Positions 54,999-63,742 are shown, counted from the first letter of the stretch. The stretch: DNA of 64,000 bases from Methylobacterium sp. CB376 (GCF_029714205.1 NZ_CP121648.1:5095001-5159000); one strand, 5' to 3'. Numbers and translations: made by a program. Notes: a model not told the origin generated them from the letters alone.

Positions 54999-55352
54999 TA
55001 ATATTGAGTGTTTAAGCGTATCATCAGCGATGAAATTGGCATCAAGTTTTGATCTTTGCAGTTTTCTTGGTTGTCATCGTTGGAGATGACCCAGGGTAGC
55101 CGTGACGGCTGGACTGCTGCGAGGTCACGTCAAAGTCCCGTGGCAAAGGTTGCAATGCGCTGACCTCCGAACCCCTGCACTCCTTCGCCGGCGCACGAAT
55201 CCGGGATCAGCTCACAGGTGTAGCGGCATAAGCCACCGGCCGAGCCGAGACCGGACGGGTCAAAATGACCCAAAGCGGCCCCTCATAGCGCATGCCGGGA
55301 AGGTCCGATTGCGAGGGTTTTCCCGACATTTGTTTTCCTGATACCGCCGCGC
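54999..55352. other. Intergenic stretch, low GC, no gene recognised
   Basis: AT-rich just after the binding-protein gene. It contains a small perfect palindrome GGGTCA-AAA-TGACCC (55257-55271). No ORF of note. Confidence 0.45.
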
Positions 55353-55541
55353 TTATAGTTTCACCTGTTCAAGGTAGGGGTAGGCGGTGAGCGAGCGGAG
55401 CCGTCCGACCCCGGCGGTGAGCGCGGTCCAGGCTTGACAGCAGGCATTCACGACGGCGTCGTAGTCGGCTAGGAGCCGATGGGACAGGGAGCGCTGGCGC
55501 AGGGAGAGCCAGACGCGCTCGACTGCGTTTCCATGCTACCT
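55353..55541 (-). pseudogene. IS630-family transposase, C-terminal remnant
   Basis: On the minus strand about 62 codons read GNAVERVWLSLRQRSLSHRL, then LADYDAVVNACCQAWTAL and LRSLTAYPYLEQVKL, ending at TAA (55355-55353). ERVW-LR plus LSHR/YDA and the closing Y/W-EQV are typical of one IS630 subgroup's C-terminus. The catalytic core is missing. It abuts the recombinase remnant. Confidence 0.6.
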
Positions 55542-55543
55542 CT

Positions 55544-55829
55544 CTACGTCCGGTTCCTGCTGCTTGGCGGTAGCGCCGCCGCTCTGACCTGGTCCAGCTC
55601 GTCGCCGCTCATCCGCACGATCCGGATGCGCTGGTCCCACGGGCCGCCATGCGCCCCCGCAGGCGCCCGTCTTGCAGCCAGCGGTAGGCGGTGTGCCGGT
55701 GCACGCCGAGCCGCTTGGCCGCCTCGTGCAGGGTCCATTCGGTGCCGGGCTCGCGCGCGGCGCTGCCGCTCCAGATCGGCCGCCCGCTGCCCAGCCCGTA
55801 GCGGAACACCAGGCGCTGGACCATGGACG
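55544..55829 (-). pseudogene. Serine-recombinase remnant, C-terminal part (left of IS21)
   Basis: The minus strand reads SMVQRLVFRYGLGSGRPIWS, then EWTLHEAAKRLGVHRHTAYR with WLQDGRLRGR, the HTH-containing C-terminus of a large serine recombinase. A frameshift near 55650 moves to WDQRIRIVRMSGDELDQVRA. Removing the IS21 element and one GGACG joins it in frame to the fragment at 58201-58507. Confidence 0.65.
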
Positions 55830-55976
55830 TGTGAGCGGGCGTTGGATCCTCCTCACTTGTGGGCCTGCAATTTTCCCCACCCTCCCGGCCGCCCCTGAGC
55901 CTCCTGTTTGAGGCGGGATGCCCGCGCGGCGGCCGTCTCACCGAAGCTGGTCCCCGTGGCGGGAGGGAGCGGCGCG

Positions 55977-57260
55977 GTGGTCAGCCTCGGGGAACTCATG
56001 ACGATCCTGGACCTCCACCGGCAGGGCCTCTCGGTCACCGCCATCGCCCGCCAGCTCGGCCTCGACCGCAAGACCGTCGCCAAGTACATCGCCCGCGGCC
56101 TCGAGCCGCCCGTCTACGGACCGCGATCCCCCCGCGCGCGGGCCACCGACGCCTTCCTGCCCTACCTGCGCGAGCGCCTGGCCGCCTACCCGCAGCTTAC
56201 GGCCGTCCGTCTCTGGCGCGAGTTGAAGGAGCGCGGCTTCGCAGGGGCCTACACCGCCGTGAAGCGAGCCGTGGCCCTGCTTCGCCCCTCAGCTCCTCTG
56301 CCTATCGAGCGCCGCTTCGAGACCCCGCCGGGCGAGCAGGCCCAGGTCGACCTCGCCCGCTTCGAGGTCGTCTTCGCCGACGAGCCGGGCGTGACCCGCA
56401 TCGTCTGGCTGTTCGCGATGGTGCTGGGCCACTCGCGCTATCTCTGGGCCCGCTTCGTCGTCCACCAGGATCTGCAGACGGTCCTGCGCTGCCACATCGC
56501 CGCCTTCCAGGCCCTTGGAGGCGCCCCGCGCGAGATCCTCTACGACCGCATGAAGACCGCCGTGATCGGCGAGGATCCCGACGGCTTGGTCATCTATAAC
56601 CGCAGCCTTCTCGATCTCGCGCGCCACTACGGGTTCCTGCCGCGCGCCTGCCGTCCCTACCGGGCCAAGACCAAGGGCAAGGTCGAGCGCCCGTTCCGCT
56701 ACCTGCGCGAGGACTTCTTCCTCGCCCGCTCGTTCCGCAACCTCGACGACCTGAACGACCAGCTGCGGCACTGGCTCGACACCGTGGCCAACGCCCGCCG
56801 GCACGCCACGACCAAGCGGATCGTCGCCGACGCCTTCGCGGAGGAGCGCAGCCAGCTGCGGGCGCTGCCGCCCGTGCCCTACGAAGCCGTGCTCAGCCTG
56901 GAGCGGCGCGTCACCCACGAGGGCTTCGTCTCGGTGGCGGGCAATCTCTACAGCGTGCCCGACACCACCCGCCGCCGCGCCCTGGAGGTGCACGTGCTGG
57001 CCGATCAGATCCGCATCTACGAGGCGGGTGAGCTCGTTGCCTGCCACCTGCCCCTGGAAGGGCGTGGGCTGACGCAGGTCGATCCAGCCCATCGGCGGCC
57101 GCGATCTCCCCCGCCCGAGCCACGAGACCCTGCCGAGCCGGTGGTCGTCAGGCGCGCCGGCGACCAGGTCGCGCGTCGCCCGCTGGCCATCTACGACGCC
57201 GTAGCCCGCCAACTCGCGGGAGCCGGCGTGCCCAGGACCGACCGGGGAGACGCGGCATGA
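55977..57260 (+). CDS. istA: IS21-family transposase IstA
   Basis: The catalytic transposase of the element. The N-terminal HTH is VSLGELMTILDLHRQGLSV and AIARQLGLDRKTVAKYIARG. The rve-type DDE core has Asp in EQAQVDLARFEVVF, Asp in REILYDRMKT and Glu in KGKVERPFRYLRED. A Mu-transposase-like C-terminal domain has SVAGNLYSVP. I chose GTG 55977 (GGGAGGG upstream), which gives 427 aa; ATG 55998 is an alternative. The istB start overlaps the stop by 4 bp. Confidence 0.92.
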   Translation: MVSLGELMTILDLHRQGLSVTAIARQLGLDRKTVAKYIARGLEPPVYGPRSPRARATDAFLPYLRERLAAYPQLTAVRLWRELKERGFAGAYTAVKRAVALLRPSAPLPIERRFETPPGEQAQVDLARFEVVFADEPGVTRIVWLFAMVLGHSRYLWARFVVHQDLQTVLRCHIAAFQALGGAPREILYDRMKTAVIGEDPDGLVIYNRSLLDLARHYGFLPRACRPYRAKTKGKVERPFRYLREDFFLARSFRNLDDLNDQLRHWLDTVANARRHATTKRIVADAFAEERSQLRALPPVPYEAVLSLERRVTHEGFVSVAGNLYSVPDTTRRRALEVHVLADQIRIYEAGELVACHLPLEGRGLTQVDPAHRRPRSPPPEPRDPAEPVVVRRAGDQVARRPLAIYDAVARQLAGAGVPRTDRGDAA

Positions 57261-58132
57261 GCGGAACTGGCGAGCTGATCCCCCCACTGGTCGAGCGGAT
57301 CAAGGCCACGCTGGTAGGGCTGAAGATGCCGCGCGCCCTGGAGATCGTCGACACCACCGTGCGGCGGCTGGAGCGCGGCGAACTCAGCGCGCTGGAGGCG
57401 GTCGATGCCCTGCTGAGCGAGGAGCTGAGCCTACGCGAGAGCCGGCGGGTGAAGACCGCGCTGGTGATGGCGCGGCTCTCGACGGTCAAGACGCTGTCGG
57501 GCTTCGACTTCGCCTTCCAGCCCTCGCTCGACCGCACCCGCATCCTGGCCCTGGCCGAGCTGGGCTTCGTGGACCGCTGCGAGGTGCTGCACTTCCTCGG
57601 CCCGCCCGGCACCGGCAAGAGCCACTTGGCGGTGGCCCTCGGGGTCGAGGCGGTGAAGGCGGGCCGCAGCGTGTACTTCACCACCCTGGCCGACCTTGTG
57701 GGAACGCTGGCGCGGGCCGAGCGGGAAGGAACGTTGCGCGAGAAGATCCGCTACTTCTGCCGGCCGGCGCTGCTGATCGTGGACGAGATCGGCTACCTGC
57801 CGGTGGTGCCGGGCGGGGGCAACCTGTTCTTCCAGCTCGTCAACGCGCGCTACGAGCGGGGCGCGATGGTCCTGACCTCGAACCGCGGCTTTGCAGAGTG
57901 GGGGGAGGTGTTCGGCGATCCGGTGGTGGCGACCGCGCTGCTGGACCGGTTGCTTCACCACGCCGTGGTGGTGCAGATCGAGGGCTCAAGCTACCGGCTG
58001 CGCCAGCACACCGCGCTCATGCCCGAGCACATCCGCTCGAAGGCAGCCCTGCAGGCTCCGCCGCTCGCCCCGCCTCCGCGTCGGCGCGGACGCCCGCCCA
58101 AGAATGGAGGTGCTCACCTCGGCATCGCCTGA
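57257..58132 (+). CDS. istB: IS21-family helper ATPase IstB
   Basis: The AAA+ target-selection ATPase of IS21 transposition, related to DnaC. Walker A is GPPGTGKSHLAVALG (~residue 115), Walker B LLIVDEIGYLPV, and sensor 1 VLTSNRGFAEWGEVFGD. It has 291 aa with a Pro/Arg-rich tail. Start ATG 57257 overlaps istA (ATGA). Confidence 0.95.
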   Translation: MSGTGELIPPLVERIKATLVGLKMPRALEIVDTTVRRLERGELSALEAVDALLSEELSLRESRRVKTALVMARLSTVKTLSGFDFAFQPSLDRTRILALAELGFVDRCEVLHFLGPPGTGKSHLAVALGVEAVKAGRSVYFTTLADLVGTLARAEREGTLREKIRYFCRPALLIVDEIGYLPVVPGGGNLFFQLVNARYERGAMVLTSNRGFAEWGEVFGDPVVATALLDRLLHHAVVVQIEGSSYRLRQHTALMPEHIRSKAALQAPPLAPPPRRRGRPPKNGGAHLGIA

Positions 58133-58200
58133 CCGCCGAGCCCGCCGATCTGAGGAAAATTGCGCGCCCGAAATTGCGGAAGGTTCGAAGCCCGTTGACA

Positions 58201-58507
58201 GGACGCGTCGAACCCCTCCCGCTCGGGCGGCCGCCAGCCGGCAGCGTTCAGCCGATCGGCGATGGCCGCGGCCGAGCAGCCCTGCCCGCGCAGGTCGCGG
58301 ATCGTGGCCAGCACCTGCTCGCACCCGCGCAGCTGCTCGAACCGCCGGACGGGCCGGACCAGCGCGTGGCGGGTCCGCGCACCGCCGGCCCGGTCGCAGG
58401 CGACCTCGACGTGCTCGCTGCTGCCGTCCACGCGTACGGCGACCTGCTCCAGCATCAACCGGGCGATCGCCTGGCGGTCCTGCTGCGTCGTCGGCGCATG
58501 CCACAGC
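58201..58507 (-). pseudogene. Serine-recombinase remnant, central part (right of IS21)
   Basis: The minus strand reads LWHAPTTQQDRQAIARLMLE, QVAVRVDGSSEHVEV, and LATIRDLRGQGCSAAAIADR with LNAAGWRPPEREGFDAS, recombinase-type zinc-ribbon/coiled region. It continues in frame with the fragment at 55829 when the IS21 element is removed (GFDAS joined to MVQRL). The N-terminal catalytic resolvase domain is absent. Confidence 0.68.
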
Positions 58508-58588
58508 GCCCTTGGGGCGCGGTTTCGGCGAGGGCAGGAGCGGAGCGATCTCAGTCCAGAGATCGTCAGGGAGCAGCGGACGGGCCAT
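58508..58588 (-). pseudogene. IS5-family transposase, N-terminal scrap
   Basis: About 27 residues (MARPLLPDDLWTEIAPLLPS, PKPRPKG) equal the N-terminus of IS5/IS427-type transposases. It then breaks into the recombinase remnant near 58507. Confidence 0.6.
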
Positions 58589-58635
58589 GCAGCCGAACGC
58601 GCAAGCCGCCCGTCCGTGCCGTTCTGTTAGGCGCG

Positions 58636-58741
58636 CTAGAGCATTTTCCGACGAAGTGGATGCCGGTTCGTCGCAGAAAATGCAGCAAGATCAAAGACCG
58701 AGAGCAGTACCCGATTGCAACGTGATCGGGTGCTGCTCTAA
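58636..58741 (+). repeat. RIME-like ~100-bp palindromic repeat, copy B
   Basis: It starts CTAGAGCATTTTCCGACGAA, has hairpin 1 (GACGAAGTGGATGCCGGTTCGTC) and hairpin 2 (ACCCGATTGCAACGTGATCGGGT), and ends GCTGCTCTAA. It is the reverse orientation of copy C and nearly identical to it. The pattern is widespread in Rhizobiales genomes. Confidence 0.85.
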
Positions 58742-58876
58742 GCTGGCAGTGGGGGCTTTACACCCTGATCCATGATAGGTTCGGAGCCGCTCGGCAGAAA
58801 GGCCTTACTTCTATGGCTGCTTCGACCCGATCGGCCTCTTCTATTGAGGCGCGCCTGGAAACGCAAATACGGAGTG

Positions 58877-59428
58877 ATGCCCGTGAGTGATGCGCTCAGT
58901 GCCGAAGACGTCGTCACGCTTTTGGGACTGGAGCCGAACGCAACATGTGGTTGTGTTCGCGCAACCTACCATAGCGCGCGCTGTATTGCGCCTGGTGGGC
59001 TGGCTGAACCCTTTGGAGATGGGCGTCCATTAGGGTCAGCGCTGTACTTCATGGTCACACCACCAGCGCCCGTAAGGCTGCACCGGATTCAAAACGATCA
59101 GCTCTACCATTACTATCTCGGTAACTCCCTGGAGGTATTTCTTCTACACCCAAACGGCGCCGCCGAGCGAGCAGTTGTAGGACCAAACCTGCGCAATGGC
59201 GAGCGCGTTCAACTGCTGATCCCTGGCGGCGTATTCCACACTGCACGGCTCATCGGTCAGGAAGGTTGGTTTCTGGGCGCGAGCACGGCCTGGCCTGGTG
59301 TGACGCCAGCGGATGCGGAGATCGGCGATGTCGAGGAACTGAGCACGAGGTTTCCAGTATTCGCCGCCGACCTGCGGGCGATTGCAGGGTCAGCGCAAGC
59401 TTCCAGACCGCCTAAAGGCCACAATTAG
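58877..59428 (+). CDS. Cupin-5 (DUF985) family protein
   Basis: A small beta-barrel protein of the DUF985/cupin_5 family, possibly a sugar epimerase-like enzyme or sensor. Conserved features are ALSAEDVVTLLGLEPN, GSALYFMVTPPAPVRLHRIQ, the barrel core YYLGNSLEVFLLHPNG, and LIPGGVFHTARL with QEGWFLGASTAWPGV. I chose ATG 58877 (GGAG upstream), which gives 183 aa. The frame is open upstream towards a RIME-like repeat. GC content is lower than in core genes. Confidence 0.82.
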   Translation: MPVSDALSAEDVVTLLGLEPNATCGCVRATYHSARCIAPGGLAEPFGDGRPLGSALYFMVTPPAPVRLHRIQNDQLYHYYLGNSLEVFLLHPNGAAERAVVGPNLRNGERVQLLIPGGVFHTARLIGQEGWFLGASTAWPGVTPADAEIGDVEELSTRFPVFAADLRAIAGSAQASRPPKGHN

Positions 59429-59990
59429 TAACCAAAATCTAGAAAAGGCCCGCCACAACAGGATCGGGCGGACTGAACATCTGTGGTGATTCCGGATGCT
59501 CAGAACCGGAAGAAGCTCGGCAGCCGTCGCGCCGGCGAAGTCGCAAGAGAAGCCAGCCGCGGCCGGACCGGGCGGGCTGAAAGGTTACGATCCACGTTTC
59601 GGGGGAACTGGAACGGGCGTACGTCAAGCATATTCTGAGTGCCGTTGCATCTCGTATTCAGAGCTAATCCACAATAACGAAAGAAATCTCGCCACGGCGG
59701 GGCGCCGGGTGGGCTAAGGCTCTGTAGAGTAGAAGCGGGCCAGAAAAGCATGCTGGACTCTAAGCTGGCAAGGCGCTGCCGAATCGGCTCCTACACAATC
59801 GTCTTCGCAACGTAGTCTGCACGTTCTGCAGGCCGAACGCTGTCGCGTCGACGAAGCCTGCTATTCGCATAACCCCATTACGGACGCGCCTCGGCGTTAC
59901 TGCCAAGCCACCGCACGTAAATGCACAGAGGATTGCGTCCCTATTGAGCCGGGCATAGCATCACATGCCTGACCCGCAAGGGAGGCAGTC
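59429..59990. other. Intergenic stretch, no gene recognised
   Basis: Lower-GC DNA between the cupin and dodecin genes. Short frames lack RBS and family-like sequence. Confidence 0.45.
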
Positions 59991-60194
59991 ATGTCGGTGG
60001 TGAAGTTCCTCGAACTCTCCGCACAATCCCCGCAAGGCTACGAGGACGCGATCAAGCAAGCGGTCGAGCGCGCATCCAGCACGCTGCGCGGCATCCAATC
60101 CGTCTGGGTCAAGGAGTTCGAAGCCGTTGTGGAGAACGACAAGGTGACCCAGTTCCGGGCCACCGTGAAAATCTCGTTCCTGCTTGAGGGCTGA
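59991..60194 (+). CDS. Dodecin
   Basis: A flavin-binding dodecameric storage protein. The 67-aa beta-alpha-beta-beta fold reads VVKFLELSAQSPQGYEDAIK, QAVERASSTLRGIQSVWVKE and VTQFRATVKISFLLEG, full length with the conserved W (flavin stacking) in QSVWVKEF. GGGAGG precedes ATG 59991. A membrane-protein gene follows 94 bp downstream. Confidence 0.93.
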   Translation: MSVVKFLELSAQSPQGYEDAIKQAVERASSTLRGIQSVWVKEFEAVVENDKVTQFRATVKISFLLEG

Positions 60195-60288
60195 GGCGCG
60201 GGCGCCGGCTGAAAGGGGCGTTCTGATCGAGCCGTTCAGCGGCCTTGTAGGTCACGCGAGGACCCAAACCAAAACACGAGTGCCTGCG

Positions 60289-60516
60289 ATGAGCGCGGCC
60301 GCAATCCTTCAGCCACAGCTGGTCCTTGTCTGGGCTGGTGTGCTGCTTTTTATAGGCGGCCTCCTGCTCACAGCCTTCACGGCGCTCTGGGGTGGGCGCT
60401 TCAAGGCCAAGAGCCGGACGGATAGCGCGGCCGGCTTCAGCCCTCGGGCAAACTGGCCGGGGCTGGTGATGCTGGCAGCGGGCATCCTCTGCTTCCTGGC
60501 TGCCGCTGCGGTCTAG
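60289..60516 (+). CDS. Small two-span membrane protein, 75 aa
   Basis: No family recognised. Two hydrophobic segments (VLVWAGVLLFIGGLLLTAF; WPGLVMLAAGILCFLAAAAV) flank a basic loop (GGRFKAKSRTDS). It starts at ATG 60289. The TAG stop (60514-60516) is part of the CTAGAGC end of a RIME-like repeat, so the C-terminus may have been set by that insertion. Confidence 0.55.
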   Translation: MSAAAILQPQLVLVWAGVLLFIGGLLLTAFTALWGGRFKAKSRTDSAAGFSPRANWPGLVMLAAGILCFLAAAAV

Positions 60517-60617
60517 AGCGGCACCCGATCACGTTGCAATCGGGTGCCGCTCTCGATCTTTGATCTTGCCGCATTGTCTGCGACGAACCGGCATCCACTT
60601 CGTCGGAAAATGCTCTA
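60513..60617 (-). repeat. RIME-like ~100-bp palindromic repeat, copy C
   Basis: An inverted copy of 58636-58741: CTAGAGCGGCACCCGATCAC...ATCGGGTGCCGCTC, then CGACGAACCGGCATCCACTT, ending GGAAAATGCTCTAG. It supplies the stop codon of the small membrane protein and lies about 20 bp upstream of the IS3 left end. Confidence 0.85.
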
Positions 60618-60687
60618 GACAGAAACGAGCGGACTTGTGAACCGCTCCGGGTTTCCCGGAGGCTCCAACTCTTGAGAGGATGGAGCC

Positions 60688-61014
60688 ATGACGAAGCGCA
60701 GCACACCCTTTTCGCCTGAAGTCCGCGAGCGCGCGCTGCGGATGGTGTTCGACCATCAGGGCGAGCATGGCTCGCAGTATGCGGCGATCCGCTCGGTCGC
60801 TTCCAAGATCGGATGCTCGGGCGAGACGCTGCGCAACCGGGTTCGTCATGCCGAGCGGGACCAGGGCCAGCGCGCCGGACCGACGACGGACGAACGCGAA
60901 CCGATCAAGGTGCTGGAGCGGGAGAACCGCGAACTGCGACAGGTCAACGAGATCCTCAGAAAGGCGTCGGCGTATTTTGCGATGGCGGAGCTCGACCGCC
61001 GGTCGCGGACATGA
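60688..61014 (+). CDS. IS3-family transposase OrfA
   Basis: The 108-aa DNA-binding subunit has the HTH_Tnp_1 fold: SPEVRERALRMVFDHQGEHG, then IRSVASKIGCSGETLRNRV. A leucine zipper follows (LERENRELRQVNEILRKASA). GAGAGGATGGAGCC gives the RBS before ATG 60688. Its stop overlaps the orfB ATG, where programmed frameshifting would normally make OrfAB. OrfB is truncated, so the element is inactive. Confidence 0.88.
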   Translation: MTKRSTPFSPEVRERALRMVFDHQGEHGSQYAAIRSVASKIGCSGETLRNRVRHAERDQGQRAGPTTDEREPIKVLERENRELRQVNEILRKASAYFAMAELDRRSRT

Positions 61015-61262
61015 TCGCCTTCATCGACGATCACCGGGAGGCCTACGGGGTCGAGCCGATCTGCCGCGTGCTGCCGATCGCCCTGTCGACGTACTACGCC
61101 CAGGCCGCGCGGCGCGCCGATCCCGACAGGCTGCCGGCCCGGGCTCGCTCGGACGCGGCGCTGATGGTCGAGATCCGGCGCGTGTTCGAGGAGAACTTCT
61201 GCGTCTACGGCGTGCGCAAGGTCTGGCGGCAACTCGGCCGGGAAGGCGGTCTTGGACAGGTC
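61011..61262 (+). pseudogene. IS3-family transposase OrfB, 5' fragment
   Basis: Only the region before the DDE core is present: MIAFIDDHREAYGVEPICRV, LPIALSTYYAQAARR, and VFEENFCVYGVRKVWRQLGR, after which similarity ends. No catalytic residue is encoded. Confidence 0.78.
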
Positions 61263-61525
61263 CACGCGAGCCGTCATGCCCGCAGGGGTCGATGGCGGCC
61301 AATAAGCTTAGCCATATGACGGCCGGGCAGAGGCCAAAACTGAGATGTTCGGTCCCGGCACGAGGGCGACGGGGGCGAATGGCGACGCAGCTCGGCCTTC
61401 CGAGTTCGGCCACCCTGCCGCGGGCGTCACACATTCTGCACGCTTGTCGTATACCTAGCCAGCAACCATTTCACCCCCACACGAAAGCTCCACTGCCGCT
61501 CGGCCGAAAATCCGCCGGCTTCAGC

Positions 61526-62257
61526 ATGGAGGACCGCCCAGGCATGACCGCTGACTGGAACTACGAGCCGCCTGTTGCGCACGTGTTCGACGATGCCATC
61601 GTACCGATTTATACGACGGACGCTGACGGCTGGCTGACGTACTACAATCGGGCAGCAGCGGAGCTTTGGGGATATCATCCGGAGATTGGCCGCACCCGCT
61701 GGTGCGGCTCATGGCGCATATTCACGCCTGCCGGTTCAGAGTTGCCGCTCGATCAGTGCCCGATGGCGATCGCTTTGAAGGAGGGGCGGCCCGTTCGCGA
61801 CGTGTGGGCCGTGCTGGAGCGGCCCGAGGGCACGCTGATCCCGTTCATGCCCTACCCGACCCCGATCCGCGCCCCGTCAGGAGTGATTATTGCAGGCTCG
61901 AACATGCTGGTGGCGCTCGGCTCAAGGCCGATGCGGCACTCATTGGAGCTGTCAGGTGCGGTTACGGTGTCAATCCACTCCCCGGATATTTTGAGAGGCG
62001 CGGAACTGGATGATTTGACAGGCCAGTTACAATCCACGTTGGGCGCCATCGCTGATATTGAGGTTGCTTATCAGCTCGACTGCGAGCGCCTGGACGACTG
62101 GACCGGACCAAGCGCTGAGAAAGAACGAATTCTCATGCAGCTACAAACCAAACGGGAGCGGAAGCGGACGGCTTTGATGAAGCGGCTGAACGATCTGCAA
62201 GAGCGGGCAGTCTCTCTGAAGCCGCTCTCGCGTCAGGAGCCATCCACTCTACACTGA
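61526..62257 (+). CDS. PAS-domain protein, 243 aa
   Basis: A soluble sensor-type protein with one recognisable PAS domain (~residues 20-135): FDDAIVPIYTTDADGWLTYY, NRAAAELWGYHPEIG. LIPFMPYPTPIRAPSGVIIA follows. The C-terminal ~80 residues are charged and helical (EKERILMQLQTKRERKRTAL), but no kinase, GGDEF or other output domain is visible. ATG 61526 is chosen; 61544 is an alternative. GC content is lower than in core genes. Confidence 0.7.
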   Translation: MEDRPGMTADWNYEPPVAHVFDDAIVPIYTTDADGWLTYYNRAAAELWGYHPEIGRTRWCGSWRIFTPAGSELPLDQCPMAIALKEGRPVRDVWAVLERPEGTLIPFMPYPTPIRAPSGVIIAGSNMLVALGSRPMRHSLELSGAVTVSIHSPDILRGAELDDLTGQLQSTLGAIADIEVAYQLDCERLDDWTGPSAEKERILMQLQTKRERKRTALMKRLNDLQERAVSLKPLSRQEPSTLH

Positions 62258-62284
62258 AAGGCTGATCGCTGGCTTGACCTCGCC

Positions 62285-63625
62285 TCAGGACTGCCCCGCA
62301 ACTTGCAGAGTACCAGCCACAGGATAGTGGTGTGGGGCTTTGTACACGATCAACGCCACGGATCGATTGAGAGCGTCGACCTCGTCCTGATCGAGCCCGA
62401 GCGTGGATGCCTCTTCGCAAGTCGTTCCCCGCTCAGCGGGCCGCTCGCTGCTGCTCTCCATGAAGTGCTTGATCTTCGGCACAACCTCGGCCTGGAAGCG
62501 CGAGCCGTTGAAGATGCCGTAGTGACCCGCTCCCGCCTGGAGATGGTACGCCTTCTTCTCGGGCGGCAGGTTGGGCGTGAGGTCGAGAGCCGCCAGCGTC
62601 TGTCCGACGCCCGTGATGTCGTCCTTCTCGCCCTCCACCGCCATTAGAGCGCAGCGGCGGATCGCTCCGAGGTCGACGGCCTTGCCGCGATGCTGCATCT
62701 CACCCCGCGGGAGCCGGTGGCTGATGAACACCTGCTCGACCGTCTCAAGGTAGAATTCGGCGGTGAGGTCCATCACGGCGAGGTACTCGTCGTAGAAGGC
62801 CCGGTGCTTGGCCGCGGAGTCGCCGTCACCCTCGACGAGATGGTTGAACATGTCCCAGTGGGCGGTCAGGTGGCGGTCGAGGTTCATACCCATGAAGCCT
62901 CCCAGCTGAAGGAAGCCCGGGTAGACCGCGCGGCCGTTGCCCGGATGGCTCGGCGGCACGGCATGGATGCAGTGCTGCCGGAACCACGTGATGCCGCGCT
63001 CCCGCGCCAGTTCATTCACCGCGGTCGGAGAGCGACGGGTGTCGATCGGACCACCCGCGAGCGTCGCCGAGAGGGGAACCAGGGGGTGGTTCTCGGCCTC
63101 CATGCGGGCAATGGCGGCCAGGACGGGCACCGAGGGCTGGCAGACCGCCATGACGTGCAGGTCCGGCCCGAGCGCCGCGAACATCGCCATGCAGTAGTCG
63201 ATGTACTCGTCCAGCCCAAAGCGCCCGGCCGCGCGCGGCACCTGCTTGGCGTCGGTCCAGTCGGTGATGAACACCTGATGCGTGTCGAGGAAGGCCGCCA
63301 CCGTACCCCGCAGCAGGGTCGCGTAGTGGCCCGACATGGGAGCCACGAGCAGCAGCTTGGGCTTGTCACACGGCTCGCCGAAGGCGATGACCCGGCAGAA
63401 GGGCTGCTCCCACACGATCCGCTCCGCGGCCGGCAGGCCGAAGGCGGGTTTGGGATAGGAGCGGGTGGCCCGCTCGAAGATCTCACACGAGGCCGCAATC
63501 GAACGGCCGGCTACCGTGTAGGTGAGAGGGTTGAGCGGGTTCTCGCACGCGAGCTTCGCGAGGTCTGCGGCGACGCGGGCTGGCGTGAGCATCAGTTCGC
63601 ACGACTCACGCATGAGGTACATCAT
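62285..63625 (-). CDS. phaZ: Intracellular polyhydroxybutyrate depolymerase
   Basis: This mobilises stored PHB granules. The catalytic cysteine sits in MAVCQPSVPVLAAIARM (Cys162), as in the Cys-Asp-His triad of Ralstonia PhaZ1. The histidine is in LQAGAGHYGIFNGSRF, and the acidic residue is near EGEKDDITGVGQT. ENPLNPLTYTVAGRSIAASC and ERATRSYPKPAFGL are the typical N-terminal region. I chose ATG 63625 (AGAGG 10-14 bp upstream, family-like start); 446 aa. The frame is open to 63742. The last ~40 residues extend beyond the usual end. Confidence 0.87.
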   Translation of the reverse strand: MMYLMRESCELMLTPARVAADLAKLACENPLNPLTYTVAGRSIAASCEIFERATRSYPKPAFGLPAAERIVWEQPFCRVIAFGEPCDKPKLLLVAPMSGHYATLLRGTVAAFLDTHQVFITDWTDAKQVPRAAGRFGLDEYIDYCMAMFAALGPDLHVMAVCQPSVPVLAAIARMEAENHPLVPLSATLAGGPIDTRRSPTAVNELARERGITWFRQHCIHAVPPSHPGNGRAVYPGFLQLGGFMGMNLDRHLTAHWDMFNHLVEGDGDSAAKHRAFYDEYLAVMDLTAEFYLETVEQVFISHRLPRGEMQHRGKAVDLGAIRRCALMAVEGEKDDITGVGQTLAALDLTPNLPPEKKAYHLQAGAGHYGIFNGSRFQAEVVPKIKHFMESSSERPAERGTTCEEASTLGLDQDEVDALNRSVALIVYKAPHHYPVAGTLQVAGQS

Positions 63626-63742
63626 ACGCATCCACCTCTCAGCAGCCCGGGCGCTCAGCCCTTCGGCGACACAGTAGGCGATCAACACCTCTGGTTGCTG
63701 TTTGGTTTCGCACCATGCGCTATCGCCTTTGGTTTTGCTCAA

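Larger units (their letters stand above)
55830..58200 (+). mobile_element. Complete IS21-family insertion sequence
   Basis: The ~2.37-kb element has istA and istB in one operon. Ends are related inverted repeats starting TGT: the left end begins TGTGAGCGGGC, the right end (reverse complement) TGTCAACGGGC. Both contain inner GGGC-N2-GCAATTTTCC-N-CA motifs at 55861-55879 and 58151-58169. Flanking 5-bp direct repeats GGACG (55825-55829 and 58201-58205) are the target duplication. It is inserted in a recombinase remnant. Confidence 0.9.
60638..61262 (+). mobile_element. IS3-family element, right end missing
   Basis: The left end is TGAACCGCTCCGGGTTTCCC, followed by orfA and the first ~80 codons of orfB. 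Similarity stops near 61262, and no right inverted repeat was found. The following 61263-61525 holds no recognised gene. Confidence 0.75.

Noticed and set aside
57986-58588. 200-aa minus-strand frame as an intact IS5 transposase
   Set aside because: Only the first ~27 residues match an IS5 transposase; the rest is out-of-frame recombinase and istB antisense.
59496-59717. 73-aa open frame, plus strand
   Set aside because: Low-complexity Ala/Gly/Pro start, no RBS, and an AT-rich non-coding setting.
61021-61434. 137-aa minus-strand frame after the IS3 fragment
   Set aside because: It is antisense to orfB and has no recognised domain; possibly scrap of another element, but not supportable.
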